Assembly (NCBI GenBank): GCA_029203145.1
Contig: CP119309.1
Span: 645,001-709,000 of the forward strand
DNA from: Candidatus Brevundimonas phytovorans
GTDB lineage: Bacteria; Pseudomonadota; Alphaproteobacteria; Caulobacterales; Caulobacteraceae
DNA: 64,000 nucleotides
Direction of reading: 5' to 3'
Numbering within the stretch: the first letter of the stretch is position 1; every line of letters begins with the position of its first letter. The notes beneath the pieces were generated by a model, which was not told the DNA's origin, did not search any database, and saw nothing but the letters and a program-made list of their open reading frames with translations. Positions 1 through 11,076 of this stretch are shown piece after piece. The position numbers and the translations under genes were made by a program.

Positions 1-1875
<1,875 letters not shown>

Positions 1876-1950
1876 CTCAGCAAAACTCATTCGGTTCTAC
1901 TTGCCGATAACAATACGCGACGATGTCTTCTCTTTTTTATGTGTCTGGTT

Positions 1951-2068
1951 GACCCCGTGGCTATGTCGGAGGTTCCACACCCGATCCCATTCCGAACTCG
2001 GTCGTTAAGCCCTCCAGAGCCAATGGTACTTCGTCTCAAGGCGCGGGAGAGTAGGTCGCCGCGGGGTC
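1951..2068 (+). rRNA. rrf: 5S ribosomal RNA
   Basis: This is a 118-base 5S rRNA. The 5' 'gaccccg' and 3' 'cggggtc' close the terminal helix (1951-1957 with 2062-2068). The internal 'cccgatcccattccgaactcgg' region and 'gagagtaggtcgcc' near the 3' end are diagnostic. It follows the 23S gene by about 75 bases and precedes the initiator tRNA, the usual alphaproteobacterial rRNA operon order. The terminal helix can be extended a few bases on each side, so the ends are approximate. Confidence 0.95.
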
Positions 2069-2169
2069 TACCAGATACATAAATCAGTCTTCTCATTCCT
2101 CTTGTCCTACCGAACTTCGGTCTACTTGAGGACTGTCTCGAACCCTTCTTCCTTCACTAACCGCCTTGC

Positions 2170-2246
<77 letters not shown>

Positions 2247-2253
2247 AGATTTC

Positions 2254-2287
2254 AACCCGCTATCCCTTCTGGATGGCGGGTTTTTCT
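2254..2287 (+). terminator. rho-independent terminator of the rRNA operon
   Basis: A 12-pair hairpin lies 8 bases after the tRNA: aacccgctatcc (2254-2265) pairs with ggatggcgggtt (2271-2282), with one G-T wobble and a 5-base loop. The right arm runs into a T-rich tract (tttttctt, 2281-2288). It has the shape of an intrinsic terminator and sits at the expected end of the operon. Confidence 0.85.
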
Positions 2288-2599
2288 TTGCCCAAATTCC
2301 CAAAACCCATCCGACCGGCGAAGGCGAAGGCCGGGGCTCTCCGCTCAATTCCTAGCTTCACGCCCCTCCTGCGCAGCAAAGGGGCTTCAGGTCAGTGGTG
2401 GGAATGTAAAATGCTGTAAAATCAGACATTTGGTTACAGTGTGAGCGTGGCCATACAAGGAGGCATGGGTTAGGTCCGCCTCCACTTCGGCCCCAGGGGG
2501 CGAGGCGTTGCATTAGTGCTGGACGGGTGTGAGCCCAAGGACTGCACCTGCGATGTCTTCGCCGTCCCCGATCATCGGGTCGAGGCGGAGACCTGAGAC
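2288..2599. other. non-coding gap upstream of the giant surface-protein gene
   Basis: About 312 bases between the rRNA operon terminator and the GTG start at 2600 contain no convincing gene. A direct repeat 'tgtaaaat' occurs twice near 2404-2421 in a locally AT-richer patch that could hold the promoter of the downstream gene. A small perfect palindrome, cccgatcatcggg, lies at 2567-2579, about 20 bases before the start. Both regulatory readings are guesses. Confidence 0.4.
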
Positions 2600-4807
2600 G
2601 TGTTGAAACTGCTGAAGTCCTTGCAGCGCCTGGCGCTGCGCGTGGTGCGCCTGTCGGCGCCTCTGGTTGTCGCGGGCGCGGCCGGTGTCGCGGCGGCGGC
2701 TGATCTGCAGATTTCATCCTACAGCTGGGACCCTGATCCCGTCGCGAACGGGGCTCAGGCAGATTTCACCATCCGGGTCAGCAACAATGATCTGGATCTG
2801 ATCAACGACGCGGTCGTGACCGTGGCCGTGCCTGCTAACTTCACCGTTCTGGCGGCGTCGCTTCCCGCCTATTGCCTCCTTTCCGGCGCACCGGGCGGCC
2901 AGACCCTGCAATGCGATCTTCCGGCCCTGCCTGGCGGCGATTTCAATATCCGGTATTCCGCAGCCGCCACGGCGACAGGATCGCGTTCCTCGACCGCGAC
3001 GATTTCCAGCCCGACCAATGTGGACCTGAACCCCGGCAACGACAGCCTGACGGTCGCACCGGCGGTTCAGTCAGGGGCGGATCTGACGGTGACCAAGACC
3101 GACAACGAGCCGGATCACTCCATCCCCGGCGGCGGCATCCTGACCTATACGCTGACGGCGTCGAACGCCGGACCGGACGCCACCGCCTCCATCCGTCTGA
3201 CGGACAACCTGCCCGCCGCCGGCGATTTCGAATTCATCTCAGCCGCGGGCAGCGACTGGACCTGCACGCATATCGCCGCGACCGTCGTGTGCAACTATGG
3301 GGGCGCGCCTCTGAAGGGCGCCCTGCCGTCGGTCACGATCAAGGGACGTGTTCTGGCCAGCGGCGGCACGATCACTAACAACGCCTTCGTCGGGCTGACC
3401 AGCCCGACCGTGCTGGACCCGGACGGCGCGAATAACGCGGCGGCTCCGGTCGTCACCATGATCGAGCCTGGCGCCGACCTGGAGGCGGGCAAGACCATGC
3501 CCGCCACCATCATTCAGGGCGATGAAGTCGATATCGAGCTGACGATCCGTAACACCGGCCCCCTGACGGTCACCGGCGCCGTCATCGTCGACACGATCGC
3601 GCCCGAGTTCGAGATTCAGACGCCCCTGCCTGCAGGGTGTCTGGCGACGGGGCAGACGGTCAGTTGCACGGCGAACAGCCTGTCGACAGGCCAGAACCAG
3701 AAGTTCGCTATTCGCGTGACGGCGCTCGCGCCAACGGCAGGTAACGCCACCAATTCCGCCACGGTGACGGCGCCGGCGGGCATTACGGACCCGACTGCCG
3801 ACAACAATACGGCCAACGCCAGCTATCGCATTGTCGAGCCGAACGCTGACCTGCGAACCAGCAAGGTCAAGGGCCCGAACCCGGTCGAGGCCGGTCAGGA
3901 AATGACCAGCACGATCACGATCCGTAATCTGGGGCCGTCGATCCTGAACTATGACGCGGCCAATCCGCTGCGCATTGTCGATACGGTGACGGCGGACGAG
4001 ACCTATGTCTCGGCGGATGCGCCCTGGGTCTGTGCGGCGGCGGGCCTTGCGATCACCTGCGAACTGACGGGGCCGGGAAGTCTGGCGGTTGGCGCCGACG
4101 CGGTTCTGTCGCTCAGGACCCTGGCGGGCACGGGCATCGACCTTGAACTGAGCAACACCGCCTGTACGACGTCGGGCGCCCAGCCAGGCGACATCAACTC
4201 AGCCAACAACTGCGCCTCGGCCATATCGCGTTCGACGCCGAACGAGGCCGACCTGGAGATCGTCAAGGAGGTCAGCCTCAACCTGGCTGGCCCCTGGACC
4301 CAGACGCCCGCGCTGGCGATCGCCCAGGGCGACGCCGCCTTCTATCTGCGTTTCACTGTTCGCAACCTGGGCGGCGACACAGCGCGCACCGTGGTCGTCA
4401 CCGATGACCTGCCCAACTTTATCAATGACGCGGCCAATGGTTTCACCACCGGCTTCGTGCTGGAGAGCGCGACCCAGGGCGCGCCCGCCTATACGACCAA
4501 CAACGGCCGCATCACCTGGACCGTGACCGACCTCGCTGCCGGCGACGTCGAGACGGCGGTCGTCCGCATCAATCGCCCGGTCGAGAGCGGCGCTTTCGAC
4601 AATACGGCCGAGGTGATGTCCCCGGACACCACGGAATTCAACCTGACGAACAATCAATCGACCGCCAGCTACAATATCGCGCCGATCACCGACATCACCC
4701 TCAACACCAAGTCGATTTCGCCAGCCCGGCTCAGGTCGGCGTGGTGGCGACCTATACCATCGGCGTGCGCGGCATGGGGCCGAACCCGGCCTCGGACGTG
4801 GTGGTGA
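2600..4807 (+). CDS. giant DUF11-repeat surface protein, 5' fragment (frameshifted)
   Basis: This is the N-terminal part of a very large exported protein. Residues 1-34 are a signal peptide: basic start, hydrophobic core, AAAA cleavage region. They are followed by four to five tandem DUF11 (TIGR01451-type) Ig-like modules. Each begins with the pattern 'ADLxxxK', continues with 'GxxxxYTxxxxNxGP', and ends in an 'NxxxNNxAxxxxTV' strand, beginning near residues 153, 298, 413 and 551. The frame leaves homology after 'NTK' near 4710 and reads 30 residues of nonsense to a stop at 4807. The matching continuation is in another frame from 4711 onward, so this and the next entry are best read as one gene with a one-base deletion. 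The start is GTG at 2600, with a weak GGAG upstream. DUF11 proteins are usually cell-surface or adhesive; that role is inferred here. Confidence 0.75.
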   Translation: MLKLLKSLQRLALRVVRLSAPLVVAGAAGVAAAADLQISSYSWDPDPVANGAQADFTIRVSNNDLDLINDAVVTVAVPANFTVLAASLPAYCLLSGAPGGQTLQCDLPALPGGDFNIRYSAAATATGSRSSTATISSPTNVDLNPGNDSLTVAPAVQSGADLTVTKTDNEPDHSIPGGGILTYTLTASNAGPDATASIRLTDNLPAAGDFEFISAAGSDWTCTHIAATVVCNYGGAPLKGALPSVTIKGRVLASGGTITNNAFVGLTSPTVLDPDGANNAAAPVVTMIEPGADLEAGKTMPATIIQGDEVDIELTIRNTGPLTVTGAVIVDTIAPEFEIQTPLPAGCLATGQTVSCTANSLSTGQNQKFAIRVTALAPTAGNATNSATVTAPAGITDPTADNNTANASYRIVEPNADLRTSKVKGPNPVEAGQEMTSTITIRNLGPSILNYDAANPLRIVDTVTADETYVSADAPWVCAAAGLAITCELTGPGSLAVGADAVLSLRTLAGTGIDLELSNTACTTSGAQPGDINSANNCASAISRSTPNEADLEIVKEVSLNLAGPWTQTPALAIAQGDAAFYLRFTVRNLGGDTARTVVVTDDLPNFINDAANGFTTGFVLESATQGAPAYTTNNGRITWTVTDLAAGDVETAVVRINRPVESGAFDNTAEVMSPDTTEFNLTNNQSTASYNIAPITDITLNTKSISPARLRSAWWRPIPSACAAWGRTRPRTWW

Positions 4808-7800
4808 CGGACGTGATCGACCCCACGCGCTTTGAGCTGGTGGGGCTGCCGACCACGACCAAGGGCGGCGTGACCTGCAGCAAGACGGATGCGACCGGCG
4901 CGATCTCCTGCGCCATGGGGACGATCAATCGCGGTCAGACCTATCAGATCAACCAGCAGGTGAGGGCGCGTTTCCCCTTCGGCGGAGCGATCGACGGCTT
5001 CCCGATCGACCACACCAACACCGCCGCCGTGACCACTTCCACGACGGAAAGCGACAGCGCCAACAACAGTGTCAGCTTGACGCACCCGGTCATCGCTCCT
5101 GGCATGGACTTGGCGATCACCAAGCAGGAGCCGAGCGCCGAGTATGATCCCATGCCCTTTGGGTCTGGGCTCGTCTATGATCTGCGCGCGTCGAACTATG
5201 GTCCTTCGCGCGCCGGGAATGTCGTGATTACCGATATTCCCGCGCCGCCCGCGGGCTATGCGATGGCTTTGGATCGGTTTGAGGTGAACCCGGTCGGCGC
5301 AACAGGCGGCTTGACGCTCTATTCGCCGCCTGCGCCGGCCTGCGTGACGGTGGCAGGGGGGCTGATCGAATGCCGCCTGCACGGTTCGGATCCCGCGCTG
5401 AACTATCTCGACGAGCGTCAGCAGGTGGTCTTCCGACTGTTCATGACGGCGACGGGCGCGGCGCCGACGGGCTCCATGACCTTCTCCAACGGCGCACAGA
5501 TCGTGTCGCTGGAACAGGACAATACGACCGTCAACCAGGCGGATAGCGAGCTGGCCAACAATACGGCGGTCCAGACCACGACCGTCATTCCCGCCACCGA
5601 TCTGGAGGTTGTGAGCAAGACCCGCGTGACGCCGTCGCCGGTTCAGATCAACCAACCGGTTCAATACAACATCGTGGTCCGCAACAACGGCGTCTCGCCC
5701 ACCACGCAGATGCGCGTCACTGACGCCCTGCCTGGGGGCTGGACGCGGGTGGCGACCGGCGAGGCCTTCAGCGTCAACGGCGCAGCTTCGGTCACGGCCA
5801 TGACCTGTTCGGGAACCAGCAGTATTCTCTGCATCCTGAACGGCGACTTCCCGGCGGGCGCAGGCAATACCGTGACATTGACCTTGTTCGCCAAGGCGGC
5901 GCATCCCTTCGCCGGCGCGCTGGACACTGACCTGACCAATACGGCCAGCATCGCTCCGGGGCGCGACGGCAATAATAAGGAAATCAGCCGCGACACGAAC
6001 GCGGCCAACAACACTCAGACCGCGACGACTCAGGTCACGCAGTCCTCGATCGCGGGCACGGTCTATCGTGACGACAACCGCAATGACGGGATTGACGCGG
6101 GCGAGGGCATGGCCGGGATCACGCTGACCCTGTCGGGCACGGACACGTTCGGCAACGCCATCTCCGGCCGTACGACGACCACGATCGCGGGCGGCGTCTT
6201 CACCTTCGACCGTCTGCCGGCCGGGACCTATCAGATCGTCGAGACCCAGCCCTCGGGCACGTTCGACCGTAATGAAACCGCAGGTTCGGCGGGCGGCGCC
6301 GTCAACAACACGACCTATGGCAGCGGCGCGGCGACCAATACGATTTCCAACATCGTCCTGCCGGCGGCGACGGCGGCGACGGGCTATGTCTTCCAGGAAG
6401 TCAGCGCGGCCAAGGTTTCGGGCTACGTCTATCGCGACCTGAATAATAATGGCCTGCGCGAAGCCGGCGCCGGCGAGATTGGCTATGCCCCCGCCGCCTT
6501 CGCCTCGACGCCGCACATCCGTCTGACGGGCACGGACTACGCTGGCGGGGCGGTAAACCTGACGGCCAATGTCAACGGGTCGGGCTTCTACGAGTTCGCC
6601 TCGGTTCCGCCGTCGAACGGCGCGGACGCCTATACGGTGACGCAACTGGTCCAGCCGAACGGCGCCTCCGATGGCAAGGACGCCAACGGCGGCCTCGTGA
6701 TCGCCAACTCCAGCGGCCGCGCGGCGCCGGAAGGCTTCGACGTTGGCGCGGTGGCTCCGGCCGCCAACCTGACGGAGCGCAACTTTGGCGAATTGCCGAC
6801 CTCGTCGCTCAGCGGCATGGTCTTCCTGGACCCCAATGCCGACGCTGTGCGCGGCGCGGGCGAGAGCACGGGCCTGTCGGGCGCCGTCATTCGCCTGACG
6901 GGTCTGAACGACCTGAACGAGGTGATCGACTGTGCCGTCACTACGACAGCGACAGGCCTCTACAGCTTCCCTGTCGTCGGCTCGGCCACGCCAACCTGTC
7001 AGGTGCTGCGTCCCGGAAACTATGCGCTGGAGATCACACCGGCGGCGGGTCTGACCCATACGGGCGCCTTCATTGGCAGCGTCGGCGGAAGCGCGGGCAG
7101 CCAGAGCGGCGCCGATACGGCGGCGCCGGGCGCGGCCAATACGAGTGTGACTGCCATCGCCGTGGTGGCGGGCGCGTCGGCGGGCAACTACGACTTCGGC
7201 GCCAGCGGCCAGGGCGTCAGCGGTTATGTCTATGTCGATCAGAACGACACAGGCGTCCGGGAGACGGGCGAGGTCGGCATTCCGGGCGTGAGCGTCACCC
7301 TGTCGGGCACGACGGCGAACGGCCAGAACGTCTGTGACCTGATCGACTGCACGGTCACGACCGATGCGGCGGGCGCCTTCATCCTCCTGTCGGTGCCGGG
7401 ATCGGACGCGACGGGCTACACCCTGACCCAACAGGCGCAAACTGCTGCGCCCCTGTCCAACTACACCGACGGCAAGGATGCAGCCGGCGTGGTCGGCGGC
7501 GTCGTGCGCGGTACGGCGACGAACGACGTCATCAGCGGCATCGTGCTGAATACCGGCGAACTGGGCTCCAACTACGCCTTCGGCGAACTGGCCGGTTCGC
7601 TGGCCGGTCTGGTCTATGTCGACGGCAATGACGACGGCGTGCGTCAGGCCGGGGAGCTCGGTCTGGGCGGCGTCGAGATCATCCTGTCGGGCACGACCGC
7701 CGACGGTCAGGACATCTGCGCCTGGCGCGCGGCCCTGGACCCGAGCCAGACTTGCACGGTCACGACCAAGGCGGATGGGACTTACGGCTTCGATAACCTG

Positions 7801-10800
7801 CCGAAGGGGACCTATGCCCTGACGGAGACCCAGCCCAGCGCCTATGCCGATGGTCGTGAAGCCGCCGGTTCGGCGGGCGGCGCGGTCAACAACGGCGTCT
7901 TCGACGGCACGGCTGCGGCCAACACCATCGGCGGCATCGTTCTGGGCGCTGGCGTGGACGCGACCGACTATGTCGTTGGCGAGCGCGCCGTGGTCATCAA
8001 CGGCACGGTCTTCAAGGACCCGGAACGCGACGGCGTGAACGGGGGCGGCGAGCCGCCTCTGGCTGGTGTCACCATCGAACTGGTCCAGAACGGCGTGGTC
8101 ATCAAAACCACGACGACCGGCCCGGACGGAAGCTACAGCTTCATCGACCTGCCCGCCGGCGACTATACGGTGCGCGAGATCCAGCCGGACGGTTACGGCT
8201 CCTCGACGCCCAATGAGGTGTCGATCAACCTGACGCCGGGCCAGACCCAGACGGTCGACTTCGCCGACACGGTCAGCAGCATCGCCGGCCATGTCTTCGT
8301 CGACAGCAACAACGACGGCGTGCGTCAGGCTGGCGAGGCGCCCATAGCGGGCGTCGTCGTAACCCTGACCGGCACGGATGCGGCGGGCGGTGCGGTCAAC
8401 CGCACGGCCACGACCAACGCCTCGGGCGCGTGGGTCATCGAGGACCTGCTGGCCGGGACCTATGTGATCACCGAGACCCAGCCGGCCAACTATTCGGACG
8501 GCCTGGACAGCGCCGGTTCGGTCGACGGCGTCGTGACGACGCCCGGCGACCAGATCAGCAACATCGTCCTGCCGGTAGCGACCGACGCGATCGACTATGC
8601 CTTCGGCGAGCGCGGTCAGGGCGTCAGCGGCCACGTCTATGTCGACCTGGACCTGAACGGAAAGAACGACGGCGGTGATCGCCCCCTGGCGAACGTGGTG
8701 GTCGAACTGCGCACGGCCTCGGGCGACCTGGTCGCCACGACCACGACGGGGCCGGATGGTTCCTACAGCTTCGGCGATGTTCCGGCAGGCGACTATGAGG
8801 TCATCGAGACCCAGCCTGCGGGCTATGGCGAGGGGCCGGAGCATCCGACCAACCGCGTGCCCGTTACCGTCGTCACGGATCAGAAGACGGCGCCGATCAA
8901 CTTCGGCGAGCGCACCGGCTCGCTGTTGGGGCTGGTCTACAACGACACCAACAACAACGGCGTCCGCGACGCCAACGAGCCGCTCATCGGCGGCGTCACT
9001 GTCGTCCTGACGGGTACGGACGGGCGCGGCGAGGCGGTCACCCGCACCGCCGTGACCGGACCGGACGGAAGCTACCGCTTCACCGACCTGCCGGGCGGGA
9101 CCTATGTGGTCACGGAAACCCAGCCGGACGGCTATGACGACGGACTGGACACGCCCGGCAGCTCGGGCGGCGTCTCGGACGGCGGCGACGCCATCACCGG
9201 CATCGTTCTGGCCCCGGCGGCCGAGGCGACCGGCTACCTGTTCGGCGAGCGCGGCGACGAGGCCCAGATCTCGGGCTCGGTGTGGATGGACTCTGACCAC
9301 GACCGCGCACGCGGCGGCGGCGAGGCTCCGCAAGCGGGCTGGACCGTCGAGCTCTTCCTCGGCGACGTCCTGATCTCGACCACCCAGACCGGCGCCGATG
9401 GCGGCTATGCCTTCACCGGCGTGGCGCCCGGCTCGGGCTATGGCGTGCGTTTCCGCCACCCGGACAACAACGCCGTCTATGGCGGGGCGCGTCCGAACGA
9501 GACCGGCGCGGCCTTCGTCAACGGCGTGACCTCGGCCTCCAACGCGGGCGGCGCGACCCTGACCGACCGCGAACTGACGGGCATCACCCTGACGCCGGGC
9601 GCCGCCGTGACCCAGCAGTCGCTGCCGCTGGACCCGTGGGGCGTGGTCTATGACTCAGTCCGCCGCACCGCCATTCCGGGCGCGACGGTCCAGATCACCG
9701 GCCCGGCCGGCTTCGATCCCGCCCTGCATCTGCTGGGCGGAACCGGCAACGTGCGTCAGATCACCGACGCCCTGGGCCAGTACCAGTTCCAGCTGATGGC
9801 CTCGGCTCCGGCGGGCGCCTACAGCCTGTCGGTGACGCCGCCGAACGGGACCTACAACCCGAACCAGCCGTCGACGATCATTCCGCCCTGCGCGGGACCG
9901 CTGACGGTCAATGCGACGCCGGACCCCCTGCTGGTCTCGACCAGCAACGGCCCGCCGCCGCTGGGCACGGCCGAAGGCTGCCTGACGGGCGTGATGACGA
10001 CCGGCTATGTGCTGAACTTCAACCTGACGCCGGGGGTCTCGGCCAACGTCGTCAACAACAACATCCCCCTGGATCCGATTCTGGAGGGCGCGATCGAGGT
10101 CACGAAGACGACCCCGATGGTCAACGTCGTGCGCGGCGGTCTGGTCCCCTATGTCATCACGGCCCGCAACACCCTGGCCGGGACGCTGACGGGCCTGACC
10201 CTGACGGACCGCGTGCCGGCCGGCTTCCGCTATCGCGAGAGCAGCGCCCGTATCGACGGCGTGGCGGTCGAGCCGATCCAGAACGGCCGTCTGCTGACCT
10301 GGAACGACCTGACCTTCGCGGCGGGCGAGACCAAGCGTCTGGAGCTGATCCTGGTGGTTGGTTCGGGCGTGGTCGAGGGCGAGCACACCAACGTCGCCTT
10401 TGCGGTGAACCCGATCGTCGATCAGGTCATCTCCAACCTGGCCGAGGCCACGGTGCGGATGATCCCCGACCCGGACTTCGACTGCACCGACATCCTGGGC
10501 AAGGTCTTCGACGACCGGAACGGCAACGGCGTTCAGGACGACGGGGAACCGGGTCTGCCGGGGGTGCGTCTGGCGACCGCGCGCGGTCTGCTGATCACCA
10601 CGGACGCCGAGGGCCGGTATCACATCACCTGCCCGATGATCCCGAACGAGGACCGCGGCTCCAACTTCATCGTGAAGCTGGACGACCGGACCCTGCCGAC
10701 GGGCTACCGCGTCACCTCGGGCAACCCGGAAACGGTGCGCCTGACGCGCGGCAAGTTCGCCCGCCTGAACTTCGGCGCCAGCCTGCACCGCGTGGTCCGT

Positions 10801-11076
10801 CTGGACCTGAACGGGGAGGCCTTCGACGGCGAGGCTCTGCGTCCGGAGTTCGAACAGCAGTTCGAGGGCCTGATCGGGACCCTGGCCGAGCGTCCCTCGG
10901 TCCTGCGTCTGGCCTATGCCTCGCAAGGCGAAAGCGCGGACCTGATCAAGGACCGCCTGGCCCAGGTCCGTCGTCGTCTCCAGGACCGCTGGAACGATGA
11001 GCGCGGCCGCTACCGACTGGTCGTCGAAGAGGAGACCGTCGTCCCGTCCACCCCTCATGAGGGAGGCGTGCAATGA
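4741..11076 (+). CDS. giant DUF11/SdrD-B surface protein, 3' fragment
   Basis: This continues the preceding gene; the homologous frame is readable from about 4711, and 4741 is merely the first possible GTG. It holds about three further DUF11 modules (to about 6040), then ten or so SdrD-B/Cna-B modules (6040-9450). These have the pattern 'SGxVYxDxNxNGxRxxGE', 'xGVxVxLTGTD', 'GTYxVxETQP' and 'YxFGE'. A carboxypeptidase-regulatory-like module, one more DUF11 module (about 10090-10470) and a final SdrD-type module (about 10480-10790) follow. The last 100 residues resemble a degenerate OmpA-type peptidoglycan-binding domain, which would anchor the protein in the periplasm (inference). The stop overlaps the ATG of the next gene (ATGA), indicating translational coupling. 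There is no LPXTG sorting signal, RTX tail or autotransporter barrel. Confidence 0.8.
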   Translation: MVATYTIGVRGMGPNPASDVVVTDVIDPTRFELVGLPTTTKGGVTCSKTDATGAISCAMGTINRGQTYQINQQVRARFPFGGAIDGFPIDHTNTAAVTTSTTESDSANNSVSLTHPVIAPGMDLAITKQEPSAEYDPMPFGSGLVYDLRASNYGPSRAGNVVITDIPAPPAGYAMALDRFEVNPVGATGGLTLYSPPAPACVTVAGGLIECRLHGSDPALNYLDERQQVVFRLFMTATGAAPTGSMTFSNGAQIVSLEQDNTTVNQADSELANNTAVQTTTVIPATDLEVVSKTRVTPSPVQINQPVQYNIVVRNNGVSPTTQMRVTDALPGGWTRVATGEAFSVNGAASVTAMTCSGTSSILCILNGDFPAGAGNTVTLTLFAKAAHPFAGALDTDLTNTASIAPGRDGNNKEISRDTNAANNTQTATTQVTQSSIAGTVYRDDNRNDGIDAGEGMAGITLTLSGTDTFGNAISGRTTTTIAGGVFTFDRLPAGTYQIVETQPSGTFDRNETAGSAGGAVNNTTYGSGAATNTISNIVLPAATAATGYVFQEVSAAKVSGYVYRDLNNNGLREAGAGEIGYAPAAFASTPHIRLTGTDYAGGAVNLTANVNGSGFYEFASVPPSNGADAYTVTQLVQPNGASDGKDANGGLVIANSSGRAAPEGFDVGAVAPAANLTERNFGELPTSSLSGMVFLDPNADAVRGAGESTGLSGAVIRLTGLNDLNEVIDCAVTTTATGLYSFPVVGSATPTCQVLRPGNYALEITPAAGLTHTGAFIGSVGGSAGSQSGADTAAPGAANTSVTAIAVVAGASAGNYDFGASGQGVSGYVYVDQNDTGVRETGEVGIPGVSVTLSGTTANGQNVCDLIDCTVTTDAAGAFILLSVPGSDATGYTLTQQAQTAAPLSNYTDGKDAAGVVGGVVRGTATNDVISGIVLNTGELGSNYAFGELAGSLAGLVYVDGNDDGVRQAGELGLGGVEIILSGTTADGQDICAWRAALDPSQTCTVTTKADGTYGFDNLPKGTYALTETQPSAYADGREAAGSAGGAVNNGVFDGTAAANTIGGIVLGAGVDATDYVVGERAVVINGTVFKDPERDGVNGGGEPPLAGVTIELVQNGVVIKTTTTGPDGSYSFIDLPAGDYTVREIQPDGYGSSTPNEVSINLTPGQTQTVDFADTVSSIAGHVFVDSNNDGVRQAGEAPIAGVVVTLTGTDAAGGAVNRTATTNASGAWVIEDLLAGTYVITETQPANYSDGLDSAGSVDGVVTTPGDQISNIVLPVATDAIDYAFGERGQGVSGHVYVDLDLNGKNDGGDRPLANVVVELRTASGDLVATTTTGPDGSYSFGDVPAGDYEVIETQPAGYGEGPEHPTNRVPVTVVTDQKTAPINFGERTGSLLGLVYNDTNNNGVRDANEPLIGGVTVVLTGTDGRGEAVTRTAVTGPDGSYRFTDLPGGTYVVTETQPDGYDDGLDTPGSSGGVSDGGDAITGIVLAPAAEATGYLFGERGDEAQISGSVWMDSDHDRARGGGEAPQAGWTVELFLGDVLISTTQTGADGGYAFTGVAPGSGYGVRFRHPDNNAVYGGARPNETGAAFVNGVTSASNAGGATLTDRELTGITLTPGAAVTQQSLPLDPWGVVYDSVRRTAIPGATVQITGPAGFDPALHLLGGTGNVRQITDALGQYQFQLMASAPAGAYSLSVTPPNGTYNPNQPSTIIPPCAGPLTVNATPDPLLVSTSNGPPPLGTAEGCLTGVMTTGYVLNFNLTPGVSANVVNNNIPLDPILEGAIEVTKTTPMVNVVRGGLVPYVITARNTLAGTLTGLTLTDRVPAGFRYRESSARIDGVAVEPIQNGRLLTWNDLTFAAGETKRLELILVVGSGVVEGEHTNVAFAVNPIVDQVISNLAEATVRMIPDPDFDCTDILGKVFDDRNGNGVQDDGEPGLPGVRLATARGLLITTDAEGRYHITCPMIPNEDRGSNFIVKLDDRTLPTGYRVTSGNPETVRLTRGKFARLNFGASLHRVVRLDLNGEAFDGEALRPEFEQQFEGLIGTLAERPSVLRLAYASQGESADLIKDRLAQVRRRLQDRWNDERGRYRLVVEEETVVPSTPHEGGVQ
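6040..9450 (+). repeat. tandem SdrD-B/Cna-B module array within the coding sequence
   Basis: About ten repeats of roughly 100-125 codons run in tandem. Recurring blocks are 'GVRQAGE' or 'GVRDANE' (for example near 7640, 8320 and 8970), 'LSGTT' or 'LTGTD', 'GPDGSYSF', 'TETQP' and 'GxVNN'. Similarity between units is strong at protein level and visible in the DNA, for example 'gacggcgtgcgtcaggc' at both 7634 and 8318. In Gram-positive Sdr proteins such modules form calcium-stabilised stalks. Here they probably make a long rod. Confidence 0.8.

Noticed and set aside
2567..2579. Palindrome cccgatcatcggg before the giant surface-protein gene
   Set aside because: Short, isolated and without a second copy or known regulator; not strong enough to call an operator.
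4669..9459. A 1596-codon open frame on the minus strand under the SdrD repeat region
   Set aside because: Its phase mirrors the plus-strand codons of a GC-rich gene, and it has Arg/Gly/Asp-biased low-quality composition, no domains and no signal. The plus-strand frame carries the recognisable modules.
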